Source of the DNA: an uncultured Aquimarina sp.
GTDB taxonomy: Bacteria; Bacteroidota; Bacteroidia; Flavobacteriales; Flavobacteriaceae
Length of the DNA: 64,000 nucleotides
Assembly: GCA_947498785.1 (NCBI GenBank)
Contig: CANMLS010000026.1
Location: 16,761-80,760, forward strand
Direction: 5' to 3'
How positions within the stretch are numbered: position 1 is the first letter of the stretch; every line of letters begins with the position of its first letter. Both the position numbers and the translations under genes were made by a program. Under the pieces are notes generated by a model. It searched no databases. It was not told the DNA's origin and saw nothing but the letters and a program-made list of their open reading frames with translations. Of the stretch, positions 17,543-26,723 are shown in pieces.

Positions 17543-18466
17543 TTACTCTTTCACCTTTTTCCAACGATGAATACCTCCACCTCCTTTATACTTCACATTA
17601 AGAATATTAGTATTATTCTCATCAATCCACATTTGACAATCTGAGACATCACCATTTTTGATATTTGTATATTTTCCATTTACATATCTATCTCCTTTCA
17701 ATTTTAAACCTTTTATGATTACTAATCCCTCTACATTTTGATTTTTATCATCTCCTTGACATTCATAACATATAGCATCTCTTTCTGAAATCCGCAACAT
17801 TCTTTGAATAGATCCATACACTTTATTCTCTATAATATATAGCTGAACTATATTTATAGCCACCCCACTCTTCTTATCATATGTTTTCCATTTTCCTAAA
17901 ATAGGGTTAGGTTCATATGAAGCTAATAAATCTTCTTTTAGCTCCATATCAACAGGGTTCTCTCCTAACCAAATTTTAAATAAAGCTTTTTTAAACTCCT
18001 TACTATTTATTGTACCTAAGCGTTCTTTATTTTTAAATATAGACAGACCTCCTCCTTTAACATAAAGGATTTTAAAAATGTCAAACTTGTTAATCTTATT
18101 AGGAAGAAGATGTAGAAAATCTCTTATTTGATTTTCTAACAAATAACTATTTCCGTCTGTTGCTCTTTCTAAACCATTTCTCACAATGTCCTTAAAATCA
18201 CTACCCTCAATTGAAGATGTGATTTTGATTGTTATTGCCATTGTTTTGTCTTTTTCGGCTACCATTATACCATCTTCTACTCCATCTACTTCAAAATCAA
18301 GATATAAAGCAATAGCATACATTTTTTCTTTTGCTCCTGCTCCATTGAGCATGAGTTCTGACTTATCAAAAACATCAACATCGTTAAAATAGGTATCTCC
18401 AACTTTGGTTTGAGCATAAGAAATAGCGGCGCAAAAGAAGGCTACAAAATAAAGTACTCTTTTCAT
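17543..18466 (-). CDS. Secreted chalcone-isomerase-like domain fused to DUF2147
   Basis: A 307-residue exported protein. A signal peptide (1-18, ending AISYAQ) is followed by a chalcone-isomerase-like domain (about 20-168; GDTYFNDVDVFDKSELMLNGAG and MYAIALYLD). In bacteria this fold is non-enzymatic or binds lipids. A DUF2147 domain follows (about 188-305; ILGKWKTYDKKSGVAI, ICYECQG, GLVIIKGLK, DCQMWID and IHRWKKV). The two domains are usually found separately, so the fusion is of interest. It is transcribed alone. No role can be assigned. Confidence 0.8.
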   Translation of the reverse strand: MKRVLYFVAFFCAAISYAQTKVGDTYFNDVDVFDKSELMLNGAGAKEKMYAIALYLDFEVDGVEDGIMVAEKDKTMAITIKITSSIEGSDFKDIVRNGLERATDGNSYLLENQIRDFLHLLPNKINKFDIFKILYVKGGGLSIFKNKERLGTINSKEFKKALFKIWLGENPVDMELKEDLLASYEPNPILGKWKTYDKKSGVAINIVQLYIIENKVYGSIQRMLRISERDAICYECQGDDKNQNVEGLVIIKGLKLKGDRYVNGKYTNIKNGDVSDCQMWIDENNTNILNVKYKGGGGIHRWKKVKE

Positions 18467-18606
18467 TATATTTTATATAGGTTAAATTCTTGTATCATAA
18501 ATTTGGGACATACAAAAAAGTAATGCAAATCTATAAAAAGTACATTTATAAGCCTCATAAAATACACTTTTCAATAAAAATGGTAATATTATTTTCTACA
18601 CACAAT

Positions 18607-18633
18607 AAAAATTACGGATTAACCGTAATTTTT
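18607..18633. repeat. Perfect 11-base-pair hairpin in intergenic region
   Basis: AAAAATTACGG (18607-18617) and CCGTAATTTTT (18623-18633) are perfect inverted copies around a five-base loop. The stem ends in A5/T5, so it could work as a weak terminator in either direction. No gene needing one is nearby on plus, and on minus it is upstream of the 17543-18466 gene. Confidence 0.6.
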
Positions 18634-18703
18634 GGGCATCGAAAATACCACTTTTTTTACAAAAAAAACAATTTAAGACCCTAATTTATGTAATTTTATT
18701 AAA

Positions 18704-18736
18704 AAACCCTACCAAATTCGGGGTTTAGCAGGGTTT
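18704..18736 (-). terminator. Rho-independent terminator of queA
   Basis: AAACCCT (18704-18710) pairs with AGGGTTT (18730-18736), with an alternative GGGTTT at 18721-18726 that competes for the same arm. Six T follow on the minus strand. It is 20 bases past the queA stop. Confidence 0.75.
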
Positions 18737-18755
18737 CATGCAAAACTTTTAAAAT

Positions 18756-19805
18756 TTAAATAATTAACATCGCATCACCATACGAATAGAATTTATATTT
18801 TTCTTTAACTGCTTCTTCATAAGCTTCTTTGATAAAATCGTGTCCTGCAAATGCTGAAACCATCATTAACAATGTTGATTTAGGTGTATGAAAATTAGTT
18901 ATCATACAATTAGCAATACTAAAATCATATGGAGGAAAGATAAACTTATTAGTCCACCCTCTAAATTCATTTAATGTTCTATCTGATGACACAGAACTTT
19001 CTAAAGCTCTCATTACAGTAGTACCTACTGCACAAATTCTCCTTTTATTTGTGATTCCGTTATTGATTGTATCAGCAGCTTTGGCAGTAACATAAGCCTC
19101 TTCGCTATCCATTTTATGTTTGGATAAATCTTCTACTTCTACAGGGTTAAATGTTCCTAAACCTACGTGTAGTGTAATTTCTGAAAAATCTACTCCTTTA
19201 ATTTCAAGACGTTTCATCAAATGCTTGGAGAAATGAAGCCCTGCTGTTGGAGCAGCTACAGCTCCTTCATTTTTGGCATATATCGTTTGATACCTTTCTT
19301 CATCTTCTGGCTCAGCTTCTCTTTTGATATATTTTGGAAGTGGAGTTTCTCCTAAATCATTAAGTTTTTGTCTAAATTCATCATATGAACCATCGTATAA
19401 AAAACGTAAAGTACGTCCTCTAGATGTAGTATTATCAATTACTTCTGCAACTAAACTTTCATCATCTCCAAAGTATAGTTTGTTTCCGATACGTATTTTT
19501 CTGGCAGGATCAACCAAAACATCCCAAAGGCGAGTTTCAGAATTTAACTCCCGTAGTAAGAACACTTCAATTCTAGCACCTGTTTTCTCTTTATTTCCAT
19601 ACAATCTGGCAGGAAAAACTTTAGTATTATTGACAACCATAACATCATTAGGTTCAAAATAATCTATAAGATCCTTAAACTGCTTATGCTCTATTGTCTG
19701 CTCCTTTCTATTAAGAACCATCAAACGAGATTCATCTCTGTTTTCTGCAGGATACTCGGCCAATAGCTCTTGTGGAAGGTCAAAATTGAAATGTGATAGC
19801 TTCAT
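18756..19805 (-). CDS. queA: S-adenosylmethionine:tRNA ribosyltransferase-isomerase QueA
   Basis: QueA transfers and isomerises the ribosyl moiety of SAM onto preQ1-modified tRNA, forming epoxyqueuosine in the queuosine pathway. The 349-residue product has the family's N-terminal [17 protein letters not shown] and the conserved [13 protein letters not shown] and [11 protein letters not shown] segments. Length is standard. It has its own terminator and a 239-base upstream gap from aroA, so it is probably its own unit. Confidence 0.95.
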   Translation of the reverse strand: MKLSHFNFDLPQELLAEYPAENRDESRLMVLNRKEQTIEHKQFKDLIDYFEPNDVMVVNNTKVFPARLYGNKEKTGARIEVFLLRELNSETRLWDVLVDPARKIRIGNKLYFGDDESLVAEVIDNTTSRGRTLRFLYDGSYDEFRQKLNDLGETPLPKYIKREAEPEDEERYQTIYAKNEGAVAAPTAGLHFSKHLMKRLEIKGVDFSEITLHVGLGTFNPVEVEDLSKHKMDSEEAYVTAKAADTINNGITNKRRICAVGTTVMRALESSVSSDRTLNEFRGWTNKFIFPPYDFSIANCMITNFHTPKSTLLMMVSAFAGHDFIKEAYEEAVKEKYKFYSYGDAMLII

Positions 19806-20044
19806 TCGTATTTATTTTTTGAAGGTGCAAATATACAATCTTGTGATAGGCGTTGTCAAGTAAATTATGATATATTTTCTTTGTTTATTTTACTGTTTTA
19901 CAGACCAAACACATTATTCAAATTCAAAAAGCAATACTATTCTTGTTTCTTTATATCTATATTTTTTAGTATTTTTACCTCAACTCTTTCTTTATATCTT
20001 CATTATGAAGCAAAAACAGTATACTATCTATAGTAAAAAACATA

Positions 20045-21271
20045 CTATATACTAGAACTATCAAAACCTAATTTCTTTAAATCTAACCAAAAATCAGGGT
20101 AAGATTTTGAAACTACGTTTGCATCTTCTACAAATAGTGAGGTTTTTAATGCCAATGGCGCAAAAGCCATTGCCATACGATGATCATTATAAGTTGCTAT
20201 AGACACATCTTCATTGATTGTATTAGAAGGCTCTAATTGCAAAGTATTTTCTGTTATATGTACCTGTCCACCTAATTTTTCAATTTCTATTTTCAAAGCC
20301 TCTAATCGATCTGTTTCTTTAATCTTTAGAGTATGAAGACCTGTAAGGTAACATCCTATCCCTAATCCAAAACAGGTTACAGCAATTGTTTGTGCAATAT
20401 CAGGAGAATTAGATAAATCTAGCTCATCTGGAAACTCTAGAGGTGAATCTGAAACTTTTTTTAACGTAATCGTATTTTCATCAAAAATAGTTTCTACTCC
20501 TAAGTATTTATATATCTCTGATAGGAATGAATCTCCTTGATAACTTTCTTTTTTATAACTCCCAATAGTTACTGACCTATCGTTAGATAATGCAACAATA
20601 CTATAAAAATATGATGCAGAACTCCAATCTGATTCTACAATCACATTTTTTGAAACAACTTGCTCATAAGAGTCAATGGTTATAATGTTATTTTGAAACC
20701 TTCCCTCAATTCCGATATCTTTTAGTAAACTTAGTGTCATATTAATATAGGGTACGGAGGTTATTTTTCCTTCTAATGAAATTTCTAATCCATTCGACAA
20801 TGAAGGAGCAATAAGCATCAATGCAGAAATGTACTGACTGCTTACATTTGCCTGTAAAGCAACACGATTTGTACTAGGCTGTTTTCCTTGAATTCGAATT
20901 GGCGGATATCCATGTTCATTCTCATAACTAATTTCACAACCTAATTGTTGTAAAGCCTCAACCAATATTTTTATTGGTCGTTCTTTCATTCTTTTACTTC
21001 CGGTAAGCACTGTTTCTCTTCCTTCTTTAACTGCAAAATATGCTGTGAGAAACCTCATTGCTGTTCCTGCATGATGTATATCTACAACTAAATCATCACT
21101 TTGTAATGCCTTTTGCATTAATTCTGAGTCATCACTATTCGATATATTTTCAATACTTATATTTGGATATAATGCCTGAAGTATTAATAATCTATTGGTT
21201 TCACTTTTTGACCCTGTGATTTGTAATGTGTTATTTTTAATATTCGAAATGTGTTCTAATTTCAAATTCAT
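20045..21271 (-). CDS. aroA: 3-phosphoshikimate 1-carboxyvinyltransferase (EPSP synthase) AroA
   Basis: AroA joins shikimate-3-phosphate and phosphoenolpyruvate on the way to chorismate. The 408-residue product keeps the S3P/PEP-binding segments GSKSETNRLLIL (residues 20-31), HAGTAMRFLTAY (about 66-77) and the C-terminal KETDRLEAL. The first motif's Gly-Ser-Lys-Ser start resembles class II-like enzymes, but the class cannot be fixed here. It is one base after the stop of the 84-residue membrane protein and is thus in the mazG-like operon. Confidence 0.94.
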   Translation of the reverse strand: MNLKLEHISNIKNNTLQITGSKSETNRLLILQALYPNISIENISNSDDSELMQKALQSDDLVVDIHHAGTAMRFLTAYFAVKEGRETVLTGSKRMKERPIKILVEALQQLGCEISYENEHGYPPIRIQGKQPSTNRVALQANVSSQYISALMLIAPSLSNGLEISLEGKITSVPYINMTLSLLKDIGIEGRFQNNIITIDSYEQVVSKNVIVESDWSSASYFYSIVALSNDRSVTIGSYKKESYQGDSFLSEIYKYLGVETIFDENTITLKKVSDSPLEFPDELDLSNSPDIAQTIAVTCFGLGIGCYLTGLHTLKIKETDRLEALKIEIEKLGGQVHITENTLQLEPSNTINEDVSIATYNDHRMAMAFAPLALKTSLFVEDANVVSKSYPDFWLDLKKLGFDSSSI

Positions 21272-21272
21272 G

Positions 21273-21527
21273 TTATCTATTTGATTTTCGTTTTCTTAAT
21301 TCAAAATAATATCCCATAATCACCCCATACATTAGCCCTCCAGTTACACGAGATAAAAAATACCTCACCCATTTTCCTTCACTAATTCTTTCTTCCATAA
21401 ACATATCCAAAGACAAGCCTTTATATCGCATTAAATGTTCTATCACACTAAAGACAATAACAAATCCTATACCTATAAAAGTAACCGTTTTCCAATATTT
21501 TTTAGAAGAAATTATCTCTACGAACAT
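21273..21527 (-). CDS. Small two-span membrane protein, unknown function
   Basis: An 84-residue protein with two hydrophobic segments (about 13-31, TVTFIGIGFVIVFSVIEHL, and about 57-74, SRVTGGLMYGVIMGYYF) and a basic C-terminus. No family recognised. Its ATG overlaps the stop of the MazG-like gene by one base (TAATG), and it is followed at once by aroA. The tight coupling argues that it is a real gene. Confidence 0.75.
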   Translation of the reverse strand: MFVEIISSKKYWKTVTFIGIGFVIVFSVIEHLMRYKGLSLDMFMEERISEGKWVRYFLSRVTGGLMYGVIMGYYFELRKRKSNR

Positions 21528-21853
21528 TATTTTAATTTTTCGTTACTATGATGACGATCGTGATCTCTTTTTGTCTTTATGTCTAATTTTTTATTAAACG
21601 CTTCTTGTAAATTGACTCCAGTTTGGTTAGCCAAGCACAATACTACAAATACAACATCTGCTAATTCCTCTCCCAGATTCTTATTTTTATCACTCTCTTT
21701 CTCACTTTGTTCTCCGTATCGTCGAGCAATAATTCTGGCTACTTCGCCTACTTCTTCTGTAAGCTGTGCCATATTAGTGAGTTCATTAAAATACCTGACT
21801 CCGTGATTTTTGATCCAATCATCTACGACTTCTTGTGCATTTTGAATATCCAT
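21527..21853 (-). CDS. MazG-like nucleotide pyrophosphohydrolase
   Basis: A 108-residue all-alpha NTP pyrophosphatase. The helix with LTEEVGEVARIIARRYG and the metal-binding GEELADVVFVVLCLAN (ExxxD) form the characteristic pair of acidic motifs. Its size is that of single-domain MazG/dCTP-pyrophosphatase-like house-cleaning enzymes that hydrolyse non-canonical NTPs to NMPs. It heads the unit with the two-span protein and aroA. Upstream is the decayed DUF3857 locus. Confidence 0.9.
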   Translation of the reverse strand: MDIQNAQEVVDDWIKNHGVRYFNELTNMAQLTEEVGEVARIIARRYGEQSEKESDKNKNLGEELADVVFVVLCLANQTGVNLQEAFNKKLDIKTKRDHDRHHSNEKLK

Positions 21854-21855
21854 AA

Positions 21856-22026
21856 TTATATATTTTTGAGCACTATTTGTTCATAATAATCTAAAATTAA
21901 AACTTTCACTAACTCCTTTTCATATTTTTTCATTCCTTTAACGATATATTCTTCAATTTCATCAAAACCAAACTTATTTTTAAAACGTTCTATTTCGCTT
22001 TTTTCATCTTTTGCTTCGTTTGTTAC
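21856..22026 (-). pseudogene. Coding-like fragment upstream of the MazG-like gene
   Basis: On the minus strand a 56-codon stretch with a charged, helical-looking product (it includes KSEIERFKNKFGFDEIEEYI and ends YYEQIVLKNI) runs into a TAA two bases before the MazG-like ATG. The only ATG in it is far inside, and stops TAA and TAG precede it in the same frame. This suggests the tail of a gene whose front is lost, but I cannot name the family. Confidence 0.35.
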
Positions 22027-22082
22027 CTAAACATCTATTTTTTAAATTGGAACCATATATTGTAACTGAATTCTATCAACAC

Positions 22083-22490
22083 TTAACAGAAAACTGATAT
22101 AGGTTTCCAACGTTGTATAAATGCTATGGAGGAGTTTTCTATTTCATCCTCAAATTTTTCTTTTTTACTTTTTATTTCTTTCCCAAAAGCATTACACATA
22201 ACCATTTCTAACTTTCTAATCTTTCTTGATGAACTATATCCTTCATATGAATTAAAATATATATTACCATACTTACATAAAACAGTATTGGTTCTTTTCG
22301 TTTTAACAACAACAGAAGTAACAGAATTGATTTCAATGATAATATTTTGCAATCCAACTATAGCATTAGCATTTTTGGTCAGTGTAGAATCAAGGAGTAC
22401 AGTTTGTAATTTTACATTATCCTGAGCAGTAACCTGCTCTATCCTAAATCGTGCAAATACAAACAAAACCAGTAATATTTTTTGTAGCAT
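22083..22490 (-). pseudogene. DUF3857-domain protein remnant (internally deleted and truncated)
   Basis: The 135-residue frame opens with a signal peptide (to VTAQ) and then follows the start of flavobacterial DUF3857/transglutaminase-type proteins: LLDSTLTKNANAIVGL, a TKRTNTVLCKYG strand, SYEGYSSSRKIRKLE and NAFGKEIKSKKEKF. From there it jumps straight to ENSSIAFIQRWKPI, a segment that in intact proteins comes roughly 40 residues later. It stops after five more residues, whereas the family has about 600-650. I therefore call it a decayed gene, though a short expressed product is not excluded. dtd lies 25 bases upstream on the same strand, the usual neighbour of such genes. Confidence 0.7.
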
Positions 22491-22515
22491 AAAAAATGTT
22501 TTTTAAGGAGTATTC

Positions 22516-22968
22516 TTATTCTTTATTTTTTGTATCTACAATTATGGTAACTGGCCCATCATTAAGTAATGATACTTTCATATCAGCTCCAAATATACCT
22601 GTACCTACTTTCTTTTCCAAATCCATCTCAAATTGTTTCACAAAGCATTCGTATAAAGGAATTGCTGTTTCTGGTCTTGCTGCTTTTATGTAACTTGGTC
22701 TATTCCCTTTTTTTGTACTTGCGTGTAATGTAAATTGGCTTACAACTATTGCATCTCCATTTATCTGTTGAATACTTTTATTCATGACACCTTCACTATC
22801 TGCAAATATCCTAAGTCTGGATATTTTTCCCGACAGCCATTGTATATCTTCTTCTGAATCATCTTCCTCAATTCCGACTAGAATAAGTAACCCTTGATTT
22901 ATTTTGGAAACAACTTTATTCTCTACGGTGACTGATGCCTCAGAAACTCTTTGAATTACTGCTCTCAT
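22516..22968 (-). CDS. dtd: D-aminoacyl-tRNA deacylase Dtd
   Basis: Dtd removes D-amino acids (and glycine from tRNA-Ala) mischarged on tRNA. The 150-residue product carries both signatures: SQFTLHAST near residue 78 and the cross-subunit NDGPVTIIVD near 136-145 (GPVT contains the chiral-selecting cis Gly-Pro). The start MRAVIQRVSEASV is conserved. The length is standard. It may have been co-transcribed with the DUF3857 gene downstream before that gene decayed. Confidence 0.96.
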   Translation of the reverse strand: MRAVIQRVSEASVTVENKVVSKINQGLLILVGIEEDDSEEDIQWLSGKISRLRIFADSEGVMNKSIQQINGDAIVVSQFTLHASTKKGNRPSYIKAARPETAIPLYECFVKQFEMDLEKKVGTGIFGADMKVSLLNDGPVTIIVDTKNKE

Positions 22969-23132
22969 TTATTTTATTAATAATTAAAAAGCTAAATCTT
23001 AATTTAAATGCACATTCAATTTACAGTATAAATACACATCCTATATGTTTGATTTTTTTAAACTTATACCTATTAAAAAAATCATGCTAATTGATTTACT
23101 CTGATCGTCTATTAATAATTACAATAAAAAAA

Positions 23133-24083
23133 TCAATCTTCATCATAATTATTTTTCCTGTAATGCTCTTCTTCTCCTTCTAGGATCTGCAAATAACTTT
23201 TATATCTTGACCATGCAATTTTTTCATTATCCAAAGCTATTTTAACAGCACATTTTGGTTCATTGATATGCAGGCAATTATTAAATTTACACTCCGATTT
23301 TAATTCAAAAAACTCAGGGAAATAATCTCCAAGTTCTTCTTTATCCATATCAACAACTCCAAACCCTTTTATTCCTGGTGTATCAATAATTTTAGCATCA
23401 AAACTCAAATCAAACATTTCTGCAAAAGTTGTTGTATGCTGACCTTGTTGATGTTGGTTACTAATTTCTGCTGTTTTTAATGAGAACCCCTTTTCTATAG
23501 TATTTATCAATGTAGATTTACCAACGCCACTATGCCCTGAAAACATGCTTACATTACTTTCCATAATCGATTTTACTTTATCTACATTCTTAGCTGTTTT
23601 TGCCGATATCCCTATACATTCATATCCAACTTTTCTATACAGCGCTGCAAGATATTTAACCTCAACAAGCTCATCTTCATTATAGGTATCAATCTTATTA
23701 AAAAGTAATACAGCCCTAATCCCATAAGCCTCTGCTGTTATCAAAAACCGATCAATGAATGTCGTGAATGTTGTAGGATTATTTAAAGTTACTAACAAAA
23801 AGACAACATCTATATTTGACGCAATTATATGAGTCTGTTTTGACAAATTCACAGATTTTCTAATAATATAGTTCTGTCTTTCATGAATATTCTCAATTAC
23901 TCCTGTCTTCTGATCATTATTAGCTTCTATTTTAAAATCTACCATATCACCTACAGCTACTGGATTTGTACTTTTAATACCTTTGATCCTAAATTTGCCT
24001 TTTATTCGGCATTCGTAAATTTTACCGTTGTCTGTTTTAACGGTATACCAACTTCCTGTAGATTTATAAACAGTACCTGTCAT
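23133..24083 (-). CDS. rsgA: Ribosome small subunit-dependent GTPase RsgA
   Basis: RsgA is a circularly permuted GTPase for 30S maturation. Order: OB-fold (about 1-70, MTGTVYKSTGSWYTV), then G4 FNKID (near 130), G1 GHSGVGKST (near 180) and G3 DTPG (near 235), and then the zinc finger CKFNNCLHINEPKC. I start at the ATG at 24083 (316 residues); a GTG at 24089 adds only two residues. Upstream, plus-strand gene 24219-24674 is divergent. Confidence 0.95.
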   Translation of the reverse strand: MTGTVYKSTGSWYTVKTDNGKIYECRIKGKFRIKGIKSTNPVAVGDMVDFKIEANNDQKTGVIENIHERQNYIIRKSVNLSKQTHIIASNIDVVFLLVTLNNPTTFTTFIDRFLITAEAYGIRAVLLFNKIDTYNEDELVEVKYLAALYRKVGYECIGISAKTAKNVDKVKSIMESNVSMFSGHSGVGKSTLINTIEKGFSLKTAEISNQHQQGQHTTTFAEMFDLSFDAKIIDTPGIKGFGVVDMDKEELGDYFPEFFELKSECKFNNCLHINEPKCAVKIALDNEKIAWSRYKSYLQILEGEEEHYRKNNYDED

Positions 24084-24218
24084 AAGCACAAAGATGCGAA
24101 TATTAATATTTTCAAAGGGTTTATTTTTTTCTTAATTTAAAAAAGGCATCTTATATTCTTCTTTTCTGGCATAACTATTGATTATATTGCTTGGAATAAA
24201 TCTAAAATTCAATTAATC

Positions 24219-24674
24219 ATGAAAAAACAATTATTATTTTTTGCTATACTTATTCTTGGTATAGGATCCACTTTTGCACAAGATGTTTATGAGTTTCAAA
24301 TTGTTACCGTAATCGAATCAATTGTTCCTAATGGCTTAGGTAGATCAAGAATGCTTACCACAAATGAAGTCAGAGATTATAAAGAATTTACTTCTACTCG
24401 TACTGGTGAAAAAGACAAAAGAAACAAATCAGACCGTGGAGAAATTCGAGTTAAAGGTTTTGATGAAACTAAGCTTTTGAACTTTTATAATCTTGGTGGA
24501 ATTCGTTTTCAAAACATTGTTGCCAATGATGCTATTGTAACCTCTAAACTTAACACGATGTCTTCTGAAGGCTGGGAATTAGCTTTTGTTAATAGTGGAG
24601 TAGAAAGTTATGGCGGTAAAGGCGATGGTAACGGGATATATATTACTCGTTACACCTTCAAAAGAAAAAAATAA
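24219..24674 (+). CDS. Small secreted protein, DUF4177-like C-terminus
   Basis: A 151-residue protein with a clear signal peptide (residues 1-20, GIGSTFAQ). The mature part ends with LNTMSSEGWELAFVNSG and YITRYTFKRKK, a pattern resembling DUF4177-type small proteins (Asn...GWEL...Y-x-F-K-R). The middle is unassigned. A strong bidirectional terminator follows at 24691-24726. Function unknown; location is likely periplasmic. Confidence 0.7.
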   Translation: MKKQLLFFAILILGIGSTFAQDVYEFQIVTVIESIVPNGLGRSRMLTTNEVRDYKEFTSTRTGEKDKRNKSDRGEIRVKGFDETKLLNFYNLGGIRFQNIVANDAIVTSKLNTMSSEGWELAFVNSGVESYGGKGDGNGIYITRYTFKRKK

Positions 24675-24690
24675 TATCTCACAATATAGT

Positions 24691-24731
24691 ATACCCTCCT
24701 GTTGTTCTTGAACAACAGGAGGGTATTTTTT
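24691..24731. terminator. Strong bidirectional terminator between convergent genes
   Basis: A 17-base perfect inverted repeat, ATACCCTCCTGTTGTTC (24691-24707) and its complement (24710-24726), with a T run at 24726-24731 on plus. It separates the plus-strand secreted-protein gene from the end of the DAHP synthase-chorismate mutase gene on minus and overlaps that gene's stop codon. Confidence 0.93.
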
Positions 24732-25812
24732 ATCCTCTTGCTACTTTCTCTTGATGATTAATTGATTCTTGATGAATTGCTTTATAAATTCTCAATATAA
24801 ATTCTTCACTCAATCCTTTTTCTTCTCCTTCAAGAATCATTTTTCCTAATATTTCGTTCCAACGTTTGGATTGTAAAATAGCAACATTCTGTTTAGCTTT
24901 TACCTTCCCTATCTCATCAGAGATTTTCATTCTTTTTGACAAAGTTTCTAACAATTGATCATCTGCTATATCAATTTTTGCACGAAGTTCTCCCAATGCT
25001 TTTTGATACGCTTCATCCACTCCAACTTCTTTACGAATCTTTAAATCTTTCATATGCTGAATTAGAGTGTCTGGTGTAATTTGCTGTTTAGCATCACTCC
25101 ATGCATTATCTGGATCATAATGAGCCTCTACAATCAACCCGTCAAAATTTAAATCTAAAGCTGTTTGCGATAAATCAAAAATCAAATCTCTTCTTCCTGC
25201 AATATGAGAAGGATCAAGGATCAACGGTAAATCAGGAAAACGATTCTGTAAATCAATTGGAATTTGCCACTCTGGAATATTGCGATATTTTGTCTTTTCG
25301 TATGTTGAGAAGCCTCTATGTATTACACCTAGATTTTTAACATCAGCAGTATAAAAACGTTCTACGGCTCCTAACCAAAGTGATAAGTCAGGATTAATTG
25401 GATTCTTTATTAATACCGGATTGTCTATTCCTTTGCAGGCATCTGCAATATCCTGCACGATAAAAGGAGATACGGTACTTCTGGCACCAATCCAAAGGAT
25501 ATCTACCCCATGTTCTAAAGCTAGTTCCACATGATGAGGACTTGCTACTTCTGTAGCAATTTTCATCCCAGTTTCTTCTTTAGCACGTTTCAACCATTTC
25601 AAGCCTAAGGCTCCAACGCCTTCAAAATTACCTGGTCTGGTCCTTGGTTTCCAAATACCTGCACGCAATACAGTCGCATCAGAATCTTTAAGTTGGTGTG
25701 CAATTTTCAACACTTGATCTTCTGTTTCTGCACTACAAGGTCCACTGATAACTAATGGGTGATCCAAATTATATGCATCAAGCCAGTTTCTAAGTTCTTT
25801 CTTATTCTCCAT
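24730..25812 (-). CDS. Bifunctional DAHP synthase / chorismate mutase
   Basis: A 360-residue fusion. The N-terminal KDPG-type 3-deoxy-7-phosphoheptulonate synthase (about 20-255) includes VISGPCSAE, RAGIWKPRTRPG, IGARSTVSPF and DPSHIAGRRD. The C-terminal AroQ-type chorismate mutase (about 265-355) includes ELRAKIDIADDQLLETLSKRM. It catalyses the first step of the shikimate pathway and the branch step to prephenate. The fusion lets prephenate-branch effectors control entry. It is last in the pheA operon, with 62 bases to tyrA. pheA here lacks its own mutase domain, so this is the source of prephenate. Confidence 0.95.
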   Translation of the reverse strand: MENKKELRNWLDAYNLDHPLVISGPCSAETEDQVLKIAHQLKDSDATVLRAGIWKPRTRPGNFEGVGALGLKWLKRAKEETGMKIATEVASPHHVELALEHGVDILWIGARSTVSPFIVQDIADACKGIDNPVLIKNPINPDLSLWLGAVERFYTADVKNLGVIHRGFSTYEKTKYRNIPEWQIPIDLQNRFPDLPLILDPSHIAGRRDLIFDLSQTALDLNFDGLIVEAHYDPDNAWSDAKQQITPDTLIQHMKDLKIRKEVGVDEAYQKALGELRAKIDIADDQLLETLSKRMKISDEIGKVKAKQNVAILQSKRWNEILGKMILEGEEKGLSEEFILRIYKAIHQESINHQEKVARG

Positions 25813-25874
25813 CTCTATTTTTAATCTTTGTTTTTATTGTTATTTTTTATGTGTTTACGTAAGTTATACCATCT

Positions 25875-26723
25875 TTAAGTTATTCCTTTCAAAATTGCTT
25901 TAATATGGTTTGTATCTTCCATTTCTTTATAAATTTCATCAAAATTATCCTCTTTCATTAATTTTTTAAATTGCTCTAGATTCGCAATATATTCTTCCAG
26001 CGTTTCGATTACATTATCCCTATTATGCTTAAATATGGGAGCCCACATCGCAGGCGAACTCTTTGCTAAACGAACGGTTGAAGCAAATCCACTTCCTGCC
26101 ATATCAAAAATATCCCTTTCATTTTTCTCTTTTTCAATCACTGTTTTTCCTAACATAAAAGAACTAATATGTGATAAGTGAGAAACGTAGGCAATATGTT
26201 TATCATGAGACGAAGGATCCATATATCTAATCCTCATCCCTAATCTAGAAAAAATCTCCATTCCTTTTTCTTGCAATTTAAATGCTGTTTTTTCAACCTC
26301 ACAAATGATATTGGTTTTTCCTCTATATAAATTTGCAATTGCTGCTTGTGGTCCAGAAAATTCTGTTCCCGCGATTGGATGCACTGCCAGATAGTTTCTA
26401 CGTTTAACATGCCCTGAAATCGTATTGCATAATTTTTCTTTGGTTGAACCTGTATCAAAAACCAAGCAATCATCATGTATACTATCCAAAATCATAGGTA
26501 ATATTCCTACCGTTGTATCTACAGGTATTGCCACAATTACCACATCGGCTTTATCTAACTTATCGATACTCGATTTATGGTCAATCAACCCTAACTCTAG
26601 TGCTTTTTCAAGATTTTTTTCACTCCTATCTATACCATATATTTTTGCTTCATTAAATGCAGCTTTAATATCTATAGCAAATGACCCTCCGATTAATCCT
26701 ATTCCTATAATGAATACTTTCAT
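25875..26723 (-). CDS. tyrA: Prephenate dehydrogenase TyrA
   Basis: TyrA oxidises and decarboxylates prephenate to 4-hydroxyphenylpyruvate for tyrosine. It opens MKVFIIGIGLIGGS, a Rossmann NAD(P) motif, and has the family HPIAGTE and HDKHIAYVSHLSHI segments. I start at the ATG at 26723 (282 residues), which overlaps the upstream aminotransferase stop as ATGA; the longer frame to 26777 would run into that gene and lacks support. The 3' neighbour is DAHP synthase-chorismate mutase. Confidence 0.93.
   Translation of the reverse strand: MKVFIIGIGLIGGSFAIDIKAAFNEAKIYGIDRSEKNLEKALELGLIDHKSSIDKLDKADVVIVAIPVDTTVGILPMILDSIHDDCLVFDTGSTKEKLCNTISGHVKRRNYLAVHPIAGTEFSGPQAAIANLYRGKTNIICEVEKTAFKLQEKGMEIFSRLGMRIRYMDPSSHDKHIAYVSHLSHISSFMLGKTVIEKEKNERDIFDMAGSGFASTVRLAKSSPAMWAPIFKHNRDNVIETLEEYIANLEQFKKLMKEDNFDEIYKEMEDTNHIKAILKGIT

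Noticed and set aside
18490-18684. A 64-codon plus-strand frame before queA
   Set aside because: It reads through the perfect hairpin at 18607-18633 and has no recognisable pattern; unlikely to be a gene.
19867-20055. A 62-codon plus-strand hydrophobic frame between queA and aroA
   Set aside because: Low-complexity, AT-driven composition and runs into the 3' end of aroA; no support.
22126-22425. A 99-codon plus-strand frame opposite the DUF3857 remnant
   Set aside because: Composition matches the reverse of the opposite coding strand and no homology pattern is seen; the minus-strand frame has family motifs.
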